Source: Eledone cirrhosa (lineage: Eukaryota; Mollusca; Cephalopoda; Octopoda; Eledonidae). Taken from it: a stretch of 64,000 nt of DNA. Each line of letters begins with the position of its first letter. Position 1 is the first letter of the stretch. The stretch spans positions 64,438,462 through 64,502,461 of the forward strand of contig OZ024744.1 in assembly GCA_964016885.1 (NCBI GenBank). The letters run 5' to 3'. Below are positions 8,109 through 21,849 of the stretch, piece after piece. Under the pieces are notes generated by a model. That model did not search any database, was not told the DNA's origin, and saw only the letters and a program-made list of their open reading frames with translations. The position numbers and the translations under genes were made by a program.

Positions 8109-8144
8109 TGAACAATACTCTACTGCCATGAAGAGTATTGTTCA
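8109..8144. repeat. Perfect 13-bp hairpin next to the satellite
   Basis: TGAACAATACTCT (8109-8121) pairs exactly with AGAGTATTGTTCA (8132-8144) around a 10-nt loop. The hairpin lies about 215 bp before the first satellite monomer. It could be a small terminator-like or foldback remnant. No family is recognised. Confidence 0.8.
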
Positions 8145-8149
8145 ATATG

Positions 8150-8360
8150 GAAAAAAGAAAGATGCAGAGGAATGTGAAACAGAAAGCAGAGCTATATAGA
8201 AGAATTAGTGTGTGTGTGGGGGAGGGAGGGAGGGGGGCAACAAAGGAGAGCCAATTTGAACAAGAAGAAAAGCTCAGATATCCATCCTATGAATATGAAT
8301 GGCTTAGAATTTGGAGCATTTTCAAATAGTCTTCTGTTGGAATATGGTAAGAAGAAAATA
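8150..8360. other. Left junction of the satellite
   Basis: Unique-looking, purine-rich sequence with a GT-, then G-rich run at 8210-8240. An ORF from 8138 to 8329 has no domain features. The satellite begins abruptly at 8361. Confidence 0.55.
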
Positions 8361-10464
8361 TCTTAAACTGAGAGAGAACTAGGTCAGGGTTGTTGTTATC
8401 TTAAACAGAGAGAGGAAAAAATTAGGGTTGTTATCTTAGACTGACAGAGGACTAGGTTAGGGTTGTCGTCATCTTAAATAGAGAGAGGACTAGGTTAGGG
8501 TAGTTATCTTAAACTGAGAGAGGACTAGGTTAGGGTTCTTGTTATCTAAAACTGAGAGAGGACTGGGTTAGGGTTATCTTAAACTGAGAGATAACTAGGT
8601 CAGGGTTGTTGTCATCTTAAACAGAGAGAGGACTAGGTTAGGGTTGTTGTTATCTTAAACTGAGAGAGGACTAGGTCAGGGTTGTTGTTATCTTAAACTG
8701 AGAGGGAACTAGGTTGGGGTTGTTGTTATCTTAAACTGAGAGAGAACTAGGTCAGGGTTGTTGTTATCTTAAACAGAGAGAGGACTAGGTTGGGGTTGTT
8801 GTTATCTTAAACAGAGAGAGGACTAGGTTGGGGTTGTTGTTATCTTAAACTGAGAGAGAACTAGGTCAGGGTTGTTGTTACCTTAAACTAAGAGAGGACT
8901 AGGTCAGGGTTGTTGTTATCTTAAACAGATAGAGGACTAGGTTAGGGTTGTGGTCCTCTTAAACAGAGAGAGGACTAGGTCAGGGTCGTGGTCCTCTTAA
9001 ACTGAGAGGAAACTAGATTAGGGTTGTTGTCATCTTAAACTGAGAGAGAACTAGGCCAGGGTTGCTGTCATCTTAAACTGAGAGAGGACAAGGTTATGGT
9101 TGTTGTTATCTTAAACAGAGAGAGGACTAGGTTGGGGTTGTTGTTATCTTAAACTGAGAGAGGACTAGGTTAGGGTTGTTGTCATCTTAAACTGAGAGAG
9201 AACTAGGTCACGGTTGTTATCTTAAACAGAGAGAACTATGTCAGAATTGTTATTATCTTAAACAGAGAGAACTAGGTTAGAGTTGTCATCTTAAACTGAG
9301 AGAGGACTAGGTTAGGGTTGTGGTCCTCTTAAACTGAGAGAAATAGGTTAGGGTTGTTGTCATCTTAAACTGAGAGAGAACTAGGTCAAGGTTGATGTTA
9401 TGTTAAACAGAGAGACGACTAGCTTAGGGTTGTTGTCATCTTAAACAGAGAGAGGACTAGATTAAGGTTGTTGTCATCTTAAACTGAGAGAGGACTAGGT
9501 CAGGGTTGTTGTTACCTTAAACTGAGAGAGGACTAGGTCAGAGTTGTTGTTACCTTAAACTGAGAGAGGACTAGGTCAGGGTTGTTGTTATCTTAAACAG
9601 AGAGAGAACTAGGTCAGGGTTGTTGTTATATTAAATTAAGAGAGAACTAGGTCAGGGTTGTTGTCATCTTAAACAGAGAGAGGAATAAGTCAGGGTTGTT
9701 ATCTTAAATTGAGAGAGGACTAGGTTAGGGTAATTGTTATCTTAAACTGAGAGAACTAGGTCAGGGTTGTTGTTACCTTAAACTGAGAGAGGGCTAGGAC
9801 ATGGGTTGTTGTTATCTTAAACAGAGAGAGGAATAGGTTAGGGTTGTTGTCATCTTAAACAGAGAGAGGACTAGGTTAGGGTTGTTGTAATCTTAAACTG
9901 AGAGAGAACTAAGTCACGGTTGTTATCTTAAACAGAGAGAACTAGGTTAGATTTGTCATCTTAAACTGAGAGAGGACTAGGTCAGGGTTGTTGTTATATT
10001 AAATTAAGAGAGAACTAGGTCAAGTTTGATGTTATGTTAAACAGAGAGAGGACAAGCTTAGGGTTGTTGTCATCTTAAACTGAGAGAGGACTAGGTCAGG
10101 GTTGTTGTTACCTTAAACTAAGAGAGGACTAGGTCAGGGTTGTTGTTACCTTAAACTGAGAGAGGACTAGGTCAGGGTTGTTGTTATCTTAAACAGAGAG
10201 AACTAGGTCAGGGTTGTTGTTATCTTAAACAGAGAGAACTAGGTCAGGGTTGTTGTTATCTTAAACTGAGAGAGAACTAGGTCAGGGTTGTTGCTATCTT
10301 AAACAGAGAGAGGACTAGGCTAGGGTTGTTGTTATTTTAAACTGAGAGAGTAATAGGTTAGGGTTGTTGTCATCTTAAACAGAGAGGAATAGGTTAGGGT
10401 TGTTGTCATCTTAAACAGAGAGAGGACTAGGTTAGGGTTGTTGTCATCTTAAACTGAGAGAGAA
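8361..10464. repeat. Satellite, left margin with irregular monomers
   Basis: The first monomers are the most irregular (for example GGAAAAAATTAGGG near 8414 and TTAGACTGACAG near 8435). Degenerate edges with a homogenised interior are expected under unequal exchange. Confidence 0.7.
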
Positions 10465-13400
10465 CTAGGTCACGGCTGTTATCTTAAACAGAGAGAACTA
10501 TGTCAGAATTGTTATTATCTTAAACAGAGAGAACTAGGTTAGATTTGTCATCTTAAACTGAAAGAGGACTAGGTCAGGGTTGTTGTTATATTAAATTAAG
10601 AGAGAACTAGTTCAAGGTTGATGTTGATAAACAGAGAGAGGACTAGCTTATGGTTGTTGTCATCTTAAACTGAGAGAGGACTAGGTCAGGGTTGTTGTTA
10701 CCTTAAACTGAGAGAGGACTAGGTCAGGGTTGTTGTTATATTAAATTAAGAGAGAACTAGGTCAAGGTTGATGTTATGTTAAACAGAGAGAGGACTAGCT
10801 TAGGGTTGTTGTCATCTTAAACAGAGAGAGGACTAGATTAGGGTTGTTGTCATCTTAAACTGAGAGAGGACTAGGTCAGGGTTGTTGTTACCTTAAACTG
10901 AGAGAGGACTAGGTCAGGGTTGTTGTTATCTTAAACAGAGAGAGAACTAGGTCAGGGTTGTTGTTATCTTGAACTGAGAGAGAACTAGGTCAGGGTTGTT
11001 GCTATCTTAAACAGAGAGGACTAGGCTATGGTTGTTGTTATTTTAAACTGAGAGAGTAATAGGTTAGGGTTGGTTTTATCTTAAACAGAAAGAGAACTAG
11101 GTTAGAGTTGTTGTCATCTTAAACAGGGAGAGGACTAGGTTAGGGTTGTTGTTATGTAAAACTGAGAGAGGACTAGGTTAAGGTTGTTGTCATCTTAAAC
11201 AGAGAGAGGAATAGGTTAGGATTGTTGTCATCTTAAACTGAGAGAGGACTAGGTTAGGGTTGTTGTCATCTTAAACAGAGAGAGGAATAGGTTAGGATTG
11301 TTGTCATCTTAAACTGAGAGAGGACTAGGTTAAGGTTGTTGTCATCTTAAACAGAGAGAGGAATAGGTTAGGGTTGTTGTCATCTTAAACTGAGAGAGGA
11401 ATAGCTTAGGGTTGTTGTTATGTAAAACAGAGAGAGGACTAGGTCAGAGTTGTTGTCATCTTAAACTGCGAGAGGACAAGGTTAGGGTAGTTGTTATCTT
11501 AAACTGAGAGAGAACTAGGTCAGGTTTGTTGTCATCTTAAACAGAGAGAGGAATAAGTCAGGGTTGTTATCTTAAATTGAGAGAGGACTAGGTTAGGGTA
11601 ATTGTTATCTTAAACTGAGAGAGAAGTAGGTCAGGGTTGTTGTTACCTTAAACTGAGAGAGGGCTAGGTCATGGGTTGTTGTTATCTTAAACTGAGAGGA
11701 GACTAGGTTAGGGTTGTTGTCATCTTAAACAGAGAGAGGAATAGGTTAGGGTTGTTGTCATCTTAAACAGAGAGAGGACGAGGTTAGGGTTGTTGTCATC
11801 TTAAACTGAGAGAGAACTAGGTTAGGGTTGTTGTCATCTTAAACTGAGAGAGAACTAGGTTAGGGTTGTTGTTATCTTAAACAGAGAGAGGACGAGGTTA
11901 GGGTTGTTGTCATCTTAAACTGAGAGAGAACTAGGTCGCGGTTGTTATCTTAAACAGAGAGAACTATGTCAGAATTGTTATTATCTTAAACAGAGAGAAC
12001 TAGGTTAGATTTGTCATCTTAAACTGAGAGAGGACTAGGTCAGGGTTGTTGTTATATTAAATTAAGAGAGAACTAGTTCAAGGTTGATGTTGATAAACAG
12101 AGAGAGGACTAGCTTATGGTTGTTGTCATCTTAAACTGAGAGAGGACTAGGTCAGGGTTGTTGTTACCTTAAACTGAGAGAGGACTAGGTCAGGGTTGTT
12201 GTTATATTAAATTAAGAGAGAACTAGGTCAAGGTTGATGTTATGTTAAACAGAGAGAGGACTAGCTTAGGGTTGTTGTCATCTTAAACAGAGAGAGGACT
12301 AGATTAGGGTTGTTGTCATCTTAAACTGAGAGAGGACTAGGTCAGGGTTGTTGTTACCTTAAACTGAGAGAGGACTAGGTCAGGGTTGTTGTTATCTTAA
12401 ACAGAGAGAGAACTAGGTCAGGGTTGTTGTTATCTTGAACTGAGAGAGAACTAGGTCAGGGTTGTTGCTATCTTAAACAGAGAGGACTAGGCTATGGTTG
12501 TTGTTATTTTAAACTGAGAGAGTAATAGGTTAGGGTTGGTTTTATCTTAAACAGAAAGAGAACTAGGTTAGAGTTGTTGTCATCTTAAACAGGGAGAGGA
12601 CTAGGTTAGGGTTGTTGTTATGTAAAACTGAGAGAGGACTAGGTTAAGGTTGTTGTCATCTTAAACAGAGAGAGGAATAGGTTAGGATTGTTGTCATCTT
12701 AAACTGAGAGAGGACTAGGTTAGGGTTGTTGTCATCTTAAACTGAGAGAGGAATAGCTTAGGGTTGTTGTTATGTAAAACAGAGAGAGGACTAGGTCAGA
12801 GTTGTTGTCATCTTAAACTGCGAGAGGACAAGGTTAGGGTAGTTGTTATCTTAAACTGAGAGAGAACTAGGTCAGGTTTGTTGTCATCTTAAACAGAGAG
12901 AGGAATAAGTCAGGGTTGTTATCTTAAATTGAGAGAGGACTAGGTTAGGGTAATTGTTATCTTAAACTGAGAGAGAAGTAGGTCAGGGTTGTTGTTACCT
13001 TAAACTGAGAGAGGGCTAGGTCATGGGTTGTTGTTATCTTAAACTGAGAGGAGACTAGGATAGGGTTGTTGTCATCTTAAACAGAGAGAGGAATAGGTTA
13101 GGGTTGTTGTCATCTTAAACAGAGAGAGGACGAGGTTAGGGTTGTTGTCATCTTAAACTGAGAGAGAACTAGGTTAGGGTTGTTGTCATCTTAAACTGAG
13201 AGAGAACTAGGTTAGGGTTGTTGTTATCTTAAACAGAGAGAGGACGAGGTTAGGGTTGTTGTCATCTTAAACTGAGAGAGAACTAGGTCGCGGTTGTTAT
13301 CTTAAACAGAGAGAACTATGTCAGAATTGTTATTATCTTAAACAGAGAGAACTAGGTTAGATTTGTCATCTTAAACTGAGAGAGGACTAGGTCAGGGTTG

Positions 13401-13900
13401 TTGTTATATTAAATTAAGAGAGAACTAGGTCAAGGTTGATGTTATGTTAAACAGAGAGAGGACTAGCTTAGGGTTGTTGTCATCTTAAACTGAGAGAGGA
13501 CTAGGTCAGGGTTGTTGTTACCTTAAACTGAGAGAGGACTAGGTCAGGGTTGTTGTTACCTTAAACTGAGAGGACTAGGTCAGGGTTGTTGTTATCTTAA
13601 ACAGAGAGAGGACTAGATTAGGGTTGTTGTCATCTTAAACTGAGAGAGGACTAGGTCAGGGTTGTTATCTTAAACTGAGAGAGGACTAGGTCAGGGTTGT
13701 TGTTACCTTAAACTGAGAGAGGACTAGGTCAGGGTTGTTGTTACCTTAAACTGAGAGAGGACTAGGTCAGGGTTGTTGTTATATTAAATTAAGAGAGAAC
13801 TAGGTCAAGGTTGATGTTATGTTAAACAGAGAGAGGACTATCTTAGGGTTGTTGTCATCTTAAACTGAGAGAGGACTAGGTCAGGGTTGTTGTTACCTTA
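10465..13900. repeat. Satellite HOR block, period 1,466 then 1,352 bp
   Basis: The marker CTAGGTC(A/G)CGG occurs at 10465, 11931 and 13283, giving spacings of 1,466 and 1,352. TTAAATTAAG at 10591, 12057 and 13409, and TGGTTTTATC at 11071 and 12537, give the same offsets. The 114-bp difference is exactly three monomers, and an extra AGGAATAGGTTAGGATTG-type block sits near 11226-11378 in the first copy. The block includes a variant lacking TTATGTTAA (GATGTTGATAAAC). Confidence 0.85.
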
Positions 13901-16900
13901 AACTGAGAGAGGACTAGGTCAGGGTTGTTGTTACCTTAAACTGAGAGGACTAGCTCAGGGTTGTTGTTATCTTAAACAGAGAGAGGACTAGATTAGGGTT
14001 GTTGTCATCTTAAACTGAGAGAGGACTAGGTCAGGGTTGTTGTTATCTTAAACTGAGAGGGAACTAGGTTAGGGTTGTTGTTATCTTAAACTGAGAGAAC
14101 TAGGTCAGGGTTGTTGTTACCTTAAACTGAGCGAGCACTAGGTTAGAGTTGTTGTTATCTTAAACTAGGTCAGGGTTGTTGTTATCTTAAACAGAGATAG
14201 GACTAGGTTAGGGTAATTGTTATGTTAAACTGAGAGGAGGCTAGGTTAGGGTTGTTCTCATCTTAAACTGAGAGAGGACTACGTCAGGGTAGTGGACTTG
14301 CTAAACAGAGAGAGGACTAGGTCAGGGTTGTTATCTAAAACCGAGAGAGCACTAGGTAAGGTTTGTTGTTATCTTAAACAGATTGAGGACTAAGTTCGGG
14401 TTGTGGTCCTCTTAAACAGAGAGAAGACTAGGTCAGGGTTGTTGTCATCTCAAATAGAGAAAGAAGTAGGTTAGGGTTGTTGTTATCTTAAACAGAGAGA
14501 GAACTAGGTTAGAGTTGTTGTCATCTTAAACAGAGAGAGGACTAGGTTAGGGTTGTTGTTATCTAAAACTGAGAGAGGACTAGGTTAGGGTTGTTGTTAT
14601 TTTAAACTGAGACAGGAATAGGTTAGGGTTGTTATCTTAAACAGAGAGAGAACTAGGTCAGGATTGTTGATATCTTAAACTGAGAGAGGACTAGGTTACG
14701 GTTCTTGTTATCTTAAACTGAGAGAGGACTAGGCTAGGGTTGTGGTCCTCTTAAACAGAGAGAGGACTAGCTAAGGGTTGTTGTTATCTTAAACTGAGAG
14801 ATAACTAGGTCAGGGTTGTTGCTATCTTAAACAGAGAGAGGACGAGGTTAGGGTTGTTGTTATTTTAAACTGAGACAGGAATAAGTTAGGGTTGGTGTTA
14901 TCTTAAACTGAGAGAGGAATAGGTTAGGGTTGTTGTTACCTTAAACTGAGAGAGCACTAGGTTAGGGTTGTTGTCATCTTAAACTGAGAGGAGACTAGGT
15001 TAGGGTTGTTGTTATCTTAAACAGGGAGATGACTAGGTTAGGGTTGTTGTCATCTTAAACAGAGAGAGGACTAGGTTAGAGTTGTGGTCCTCTTAAACAG
15101 AGAGAACTAGGTCAGGGTTGTTGTTATCTTAAACAGAGAGAGAACTAGGTTAGGGTTGTTGTTATCTTAAACAGCGAGAGGACTAGGTTAGGGTTGTTTT
15201 CATCTTAAACAGAGAGAGAACTAGGTCAGGGTTGTTGTCATCTTAAACAGAGAGAGAACTAGGTCAGGGTTGTTGTCATCTTAAACTGAGAAAGAACTAG
15301 GTTAGGGTTGTTGTCATCTTAAACTGAGAGAGAACTAGGTTAGGGTTGTTGTCATCTTAAACTGAGAGAGAACTAGGTTAGAGTTGTCATCTGAAACTGA
15401 GAGAACTAGGTTAGGGTTGTTGTCATCTTAAACTGAGAGAGAACCAGGTCAGGGTTGTTGTCATCTTAAACAGAGAGAGAACTAGGGTAGGGTTGTTGTC
15501 ATCTGAAACTGAGAGATAACTAGGTCACGGTTGTTATCTTAAACTGAGAGAGAACTATGTCAGAATTGTTATTATCTTAAACAGAGAGAACTAGGTTAGA
15601 GTTGTGGTCCTCTTAAACTGAGAGGGAACTAGGTTAGGGTTGTTATCTTAAACTGAGAGAGAACTAGGTTAGAGTTGTTGTTATCTTAAACTGAGAGAGA
15701 ACTAGGTTAGAGTTGTTGTCATCTTAAACTGAGAGGGAACTAGGTCAGGGTTGTTGTCATCTTAAACTGAGAGGAAACTAGGTTTGGGTTGTTATCTTAA
15801 ACAGAGAGGACTAGGTTAGGGTTGTTGTTATCTTAAACAGAGAGGACTAGGTTAGGGTTGTTGTTATCTTAAACTGAGAGGGAACTAGGTTAGGGTTGTT
15901 GTTATCTTAAACTGAGAGAGAACTAGGTCAGGGTTGTTGTTACCTTAAACTGAGCAAGCACTAGGTTAGGGTTGTTGTCATCTTAAACTGAGAGGGAACC
16001 AGGTTAGGGTTGTTGTTACCTTAAACTGAGAGAAAACTAGGTTAGAGTTGTTGTTATCTTAAACTAGGTCAGGGTTGTTGTTATCTTAAACTGAGAGAGG
16101 ACTAGGTTAGGGTTGTTGTCATCTTAAACTGAGAGAGGAATAGCTTAGGGTTGTTGTTATGTAAAACAGAGAGAGGACTAGGTCAGAGTTGTTGTCATCT
16201 TAAACTGCGAGAGGACAAGGTTAGGGTAGTTGTTATCTTAAACTGAGAGAGAACTAGGTCAGGTTTGTTGTTATCTTAAACAGAGAGAGAACTAGGTCTG
16301 GGTTGTTGTCATCTTAAACAGAGAGAGGAATAAGTCAGGGTTGTTATCTTAAATTGAGAGAGGACTAGGTTAGGGTAATTGTTATCTTAAACTGAGAGAG
16401 AAGTAGGTCAGGGTTGTTGTTACCTTAAACTGAGAGAGGGCTAGGTCATGGGTTGTTGTTATCTTAAACTGAGAGGAGACTAGGATAGGGTTGTTGTCAT
16501 CTTAAACAGAGAGAGGAATAGGTTAGGGTTGTCATCTTAAACAGAGAGAGGACGAGGTTAGGGTTGTTGTCATCTTAAACTGAGAGAGAACTAGGTCGCG
16601 GTTGTTATCTTAAACAGAGAGAACTATGTCAGAATTGTTATTATCTTAAACAGAGAGAACTAGGTTAGATTTGTCATCTTAAACTGAGAGAGGACTAGGT
16701 CAGGGTTGTTGTTATATTAAATTAAGAGAGAACTAGGTCAAGGTTGATGTTATGTTAAACAGAGAGAGGACTAGCTTAGGGTTGTTGTCATCTTAAACAG
16801 AGAGAGGACTAGATTAGGGTTGTTGTCATCTTAAACTGAGAGAGGACTAGGTCAGGGTTGTTGTTACCTTAAACTGAGAGAGAACTAGGTCAGGGTTGTT

Positions 16901-17049
16901 GCTATCTAAAACAGAGAGGACTAGGCTAGGGTTGTTGTTATTTTAAACTGAGAGAGTAATAGGTTAGGGTTGGTTTTATCTTAAACAGAAAGAGAACTAG
17001 GTTAGAGTTGTTGTCATCTTAAACAGGGAGAGGACTAGGTTAGGGTTGT

Positions 17050-20000
17050 TGTTATGTAAAACTGAGAGAGGACTAGGTTAAGGTTGTTGTCATCTTAAAC
17101 AGAGAGAGGAATAGGTTAGGATTGTTGTCATCTTAAACTGTGAGAGGACTAGGTTAGGGTTGTTGTCATCTTAAACTGAGAGAGGAATAGCTTAGGGTTG
17201 TTGTTATGTAAAACAGAGAGAGGACTAGGTCAGGGTTGTTGTTATCTTAAACTGCGAGAGGACAAGGTTAGGGTAGTTGTTATCTTAAACTGAGAGAGAA
17301 CTAGGTCAGGTTTGTTATCTTAAACAGAGAGAGAACTAGGTCAGGGTTGTTGTTATCTTAAACAGAGAGAGGACTAGATTAGGGTTGTTGTCATCTTAAA
17401 CTGAGAGAGGACTAGGTCAGGGTTGTTGTTACCTTAAACTGAGAGAGGACTAGGTCAGGGTTGTTGTTACCTTAAACTGAGAGAGGACTAGGTCAGGGTT
17501 GTTGTTATCTTAAACAGAGAGAGAACTAGGTCAGGGTTGTTGTTATCCTAAACTGAGAGAGAACTAGGTCAGGGTTGTTGCTATCTTAAACAGAGAGAGG
17601 ACTAGGCTAGGGTTGTTGTTATTTTAAACTGAGAGAGTAATAGGTTAGGGTTGGTTTTATCTTAAACAGAGAGAGAACTAGGTTAGGGTTGTTGTCATCT
17701 TAAACAGAGAGAGGACTAGATTAGGGTTGTTGTCATTTTAAACTGAGAGAGAACTAGGTCAGGGTTGTTGTTACCTTAAACTGAGAGAGGGCTAGGTCAT
17801 GGGTTCTTGTTATCTTAAACTGAGAGGAGACTAGGATAGGGTTGTTGTCATCTTAAACAGAGAGAGGAATAGGTTAGGGTTGTTGTCATCTTAAACAGAG
17901 AGAGGACTAGGTTAGGGTTGTTGTAATCTTAAACTGAGAGAGAACTAGGTCACGGTTGTTATCTTAAACAGAGAGAACTATGTCAGAATTGTTATTATCT
18001 TAAACAGAGATAACTAGGTTAGATTTGTCATCTTAAACTAAGAGTGAACTAGGTCAGGGTTGTTGTTATATTAAATTAAGAGAGAACTAGGTCAAGGTTG
18101 ATGTTATGTTAAACAGAGAGAGGACTAGCTTAGGGTTGTTGTCATCTTAAACTGAGAGAGGACTAGATTAGGGTTGTTGTCATCTTAAACTGCGAGAGGA
18201 CTAGGTCAGGGTTGTTGTTACCTTAAACTGAGAGAGGACTAGGTCAGGGTTGTTGTCATCTTAAACTGAGAGAGAAGTAGGTTAGGGTTGTTGTTATATT
18301 AAACTGAGAGAGAACTAGGTCAGGGTTGTTGCTATCTTAAACAGAGAGAGGACTAGGTTAGGGTTGGTGTTATCTTAAACAGAGAGAGGACTAGGTAGGG
18401 TTGTGGTCCTCTTAAACAGAGAGTGAACAAGGTTAGGGTTGTTATCTTAAACTGAGAGAGAACTAGGTCAGGGTTCTTGCTATCTTAAACAGAGAGAGGA
18501 CTAGGTTAGGGTAGTTGTTATGTTAAACTGAGAGAGGACTAGATCAGGGTTGTTTTCATCTTAAACAGAGAGAGGACTAGGTTAGGGTAGTTGTTGTTAA
18601 ACTGAGAGAGAACTAGGTCAGTGTTGTTGTCATCTTAAACTGAGAGAGGACTAGGTTAGGGTTGCTGTTATCTTAAACTGAGAGAGAACTAGGTTAGGGT
18701 TGTTGTTATCTTAAACTGAGAGAGGACTAGGTCAGGGTTGTTGTTATCTTAAACAGAGAGAGGACTAGGTTAGGGTTGTTGTTATGTAAAACTGAGAGAG
18801 GACTAGGTTAAGGTTGTTGTCATCTTAAACAGAGAGAGGAATAGGTTAGGATTGTTGTCATCTTAAACTGTGAGAGGACTAGGTTAGGGTTGTTGTCATC
18901 TTAAACTGAGAGAGGAATAGCTTAGGGTTGTTGTTATGTAAAACAGAGAGAGGACTAGGTCAGGGTTGTTGTCATCTTAAACTGCGAGAGGACAAGGTTA
19001 GGGTAGTTGTTATCTTAAACTGAGAGAGAACTAGGTCAGGTTTGTTGTTATCTTAAACAGAGAGAGAACTAGGTCAGGGTTGTTGTTATCTTAAACAGAG
19101 AGAGGACTAGATTAGGGTTGTTGTCATCTTAAACTGAGAGAGGACTAGGTCAGGGTTGTTGTTACCTTAAACTGAGAGAGGACTAGGTCAGGGTTGTTGT
19201 TACCTTAAACTGAGAGAGGACTAGGTCAGGGTTGTTATCTTAAACAGAGAGAGAACTAGGTCAGGGTTGTTATCTTAAACTGAGAGAGAACTAGGTCAGG
19301 GTTGTTGCTATCTTAAACAGAGAGAGGACTAGGCTAGGGTTGTTGTTATTTTAAACTGAGAGAGTAATAGGTTAGGGTTGGTTTTATCTTAAACAGAGAG
19401 AGAACTAGGTTAGGGTTGTTGTCATCTTAAACAGAGAGAGGACTAGATTAGGGTTGTTGTCATTTTAAACTGAGAGAGAACTAGGTCAGGGTTGTTGTTA
19501 CCTTAAACTGAGAGAGGGCTAGGTCATGGGTTCTTGTTATCTTAAACTGAGAGGAGACTAGGATAGGGTTGTTATCATCTTAAACAGAGAGAGGAATAGG
19601 TTAGGGTTGTTGTCATCTTAAACAGAGAGAGGACTAGGTTAGGGTTGTTGTAATCTTAAACTGAGAGAGAACTAGGTCACGGTTGTTATCTTAAACAGAG
19701 AGAACTATGTCAGAATTGTTATTATCTTAAACAGAGATAACTAGGTTAGATTTGTCATCTTAAACTAAGAGTGAACTAGGTCAGGGTTGTTGTTATATTA
19801 AATTAAGAGAGAACTAGGTCAAGGTTGATGTTATGTTAAACAGAGAGAGGACTAGCTTAGGGTTGTTGTCATCTTAAACAGAGAGAGGACTAGATTAGGG
19901 TTGTTGTCATCTTAAACTGCGAGAGGACTAGGTCAGGGTTGTTGTTACCTTAAACTGAGAGAGGACTAGGTCAGGGTTGTTGTCATCTTAAACTGAGAGA

Positions 20001-20500
20001 GAAGTAGGTTAGGGTTGTTGTTATATTAAACTGAGAGAGAACTAGGTCAGGGTTGTTGCTATCTTAAACAGAGAGAGGACTAGGTTAGGGTTGGTGTTAT
20101 CTTAAACAGAGAGAGGACTAGGTAGGGTTGTGGTCCTCTTAAACAGAGAGTGAACAAGGTTAGGGTTGTTATCTTAAACTGAGAGAGAACTAGGTCAGGG
20201 TTCTTGCTATCTTAAACAGAGAGAGGACTAGGTTAGGGTAGTTGTTATGTTAAACTGAGAGAGGACTAGATCAGGGTTGTTTTCATCTTAAACAGAGAGA
20301 GGACTAGGTTAGGGTAGTTGTTGTTAAACTGAGAGAGAACTAGGTCAGTGTTGTTGTCATCTTAAACTGAGAGAGGACTAGGTTAGGGTTGCTGTTATCT
20401 TAAACTGAGAGAGAACTAGGTTAGGGTTGTTGTTATCTTAAACTGAGAGAGGACTAGGTCAGGGTTGTTGTTATCTTAAACAGAGAGAGGACTAGGTTAG
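17050..20500. repeat. Satellite HOR block, two copies of ~1,727 bp
   Basis: TCTTAAACTGTGAGAGG is at 17131 and 18861 (offset 1,730). GGGTTCTTGCTATC is at 18471 and 20198 (offset 1,727). Long stretches between these points are identical by eye, including rare monomers such as GAGTGAACAAGG and GTAGTTGTTGTTAAAC. Confidence 0.85.
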
Positions 20501-21849
20501 GGTTGTTGTCATCTTAAACTGAGAGAACTAAGTTAGGGTTGTTGTCATCTTAAACTGAGAGAGAACTAGGTTACGGTTGTTGTCATCTTAAACTGAGAGA
20601 GAACTAGGTCACGGTTGTTATCTTAAACAGAGAGAGGACTAGGTTAGGGTTGTTGCTATCTTAAACTGAGAGAGAATTAGGTCAGGGTTGTTGTTATCTT
20701 AAACAGGGAGATGACTAGGTTAGGGTTGTTGTCATCTTAAACAGAGAGAGGACTAGGTTAGAGTTGTGGTCCTCTTAAACAGAGAGAGAACTAGGTCAGG
20801 GTTGTTGTTATCTTAAACAGAGAGAGAACTAGGTTAGGGTTGTTGTTATCTTAAACAGAGAGAGGACTAGGTTAGGGCTGTTTTCATCTTAAACAGAGAG
20901 AGAACTAGGTCAGGGTTGTTGTCATCTTAAACAGAGAGAGAACTAGGTCAGGGTTGTTGTCATCTTAAACTGAGAAAGAACTAGGTTAGGGTTGTTGTCA
21001 TCTTAAACTGAGAGAGAACTAGGTTAGGGTTGTTGTCATCTTAAACTGAGAGAGAACTAGGTTAGAGTTGTCATCTGAAACTGAGAGAACTAGGTTAGGG
21101 TTGTTGTCATCTTAAACTGAGAGAGAACCAGGTCAGGGTTGTTATCTTAAACAGAGAGAGAACTAGGGTAGGGTTGTTGTCATCTGAAACTGAGAGATAA
21201 CTAGGTCACGGTTGTTATCTTAAACCGAGAGAGAACTATGTCAGAATTGTTATTATCTCTGGTCCTCTTAAACTGAGAGGGAACTAGGTTAGGGTTGTTG
21301 TTATCTTAAACTGAGAGAGAACTAGGTTAGAGTTGTTGTTATCTTAAACTGAGAGAGAACTAGGTTAGAGTTGTTGTCATCTTAAACTGAGAGGGAACTA
21401 GGTCAGGGTTGTTATCTTAAACAGAGAGGACTAGGCTAGGGTTGTTGTCATCTTAAATTGAGAGAGGACTAGGTTAGGGTTGTTGTCATCTTAAACTGAG
21501 AGAGGACTAGGTCAGGGTTGTTGTTATCTTAAACTGAGAGGGAACTAGGTTAGGGTTGTTGTTATCTTAAACTGAGAGAGAACTAGGTCAGGGTTGTTGT
21601 TACCTTAAACTGAGCGAGCACTAGGTTAGGGTTGTTGTCATCTTAAACTGAGAGGGAACCAGGTTAGGGTTGTTGTTACCTTAAACTGAGAGAAAACTAG
21701 GTTAGAGCTGTTGTTATCTTAAACTAGGTCAGGGTTGTTGTTATCTTAAACAGAGATAGGACTAGGTTAGGGTAATTGTTATGTTAAACTGAGAGGAGGC
21801 TAGGTTAGGGTTGTTCTCATCTTAAACTGAGAGAGGACTACGTCAGGGT

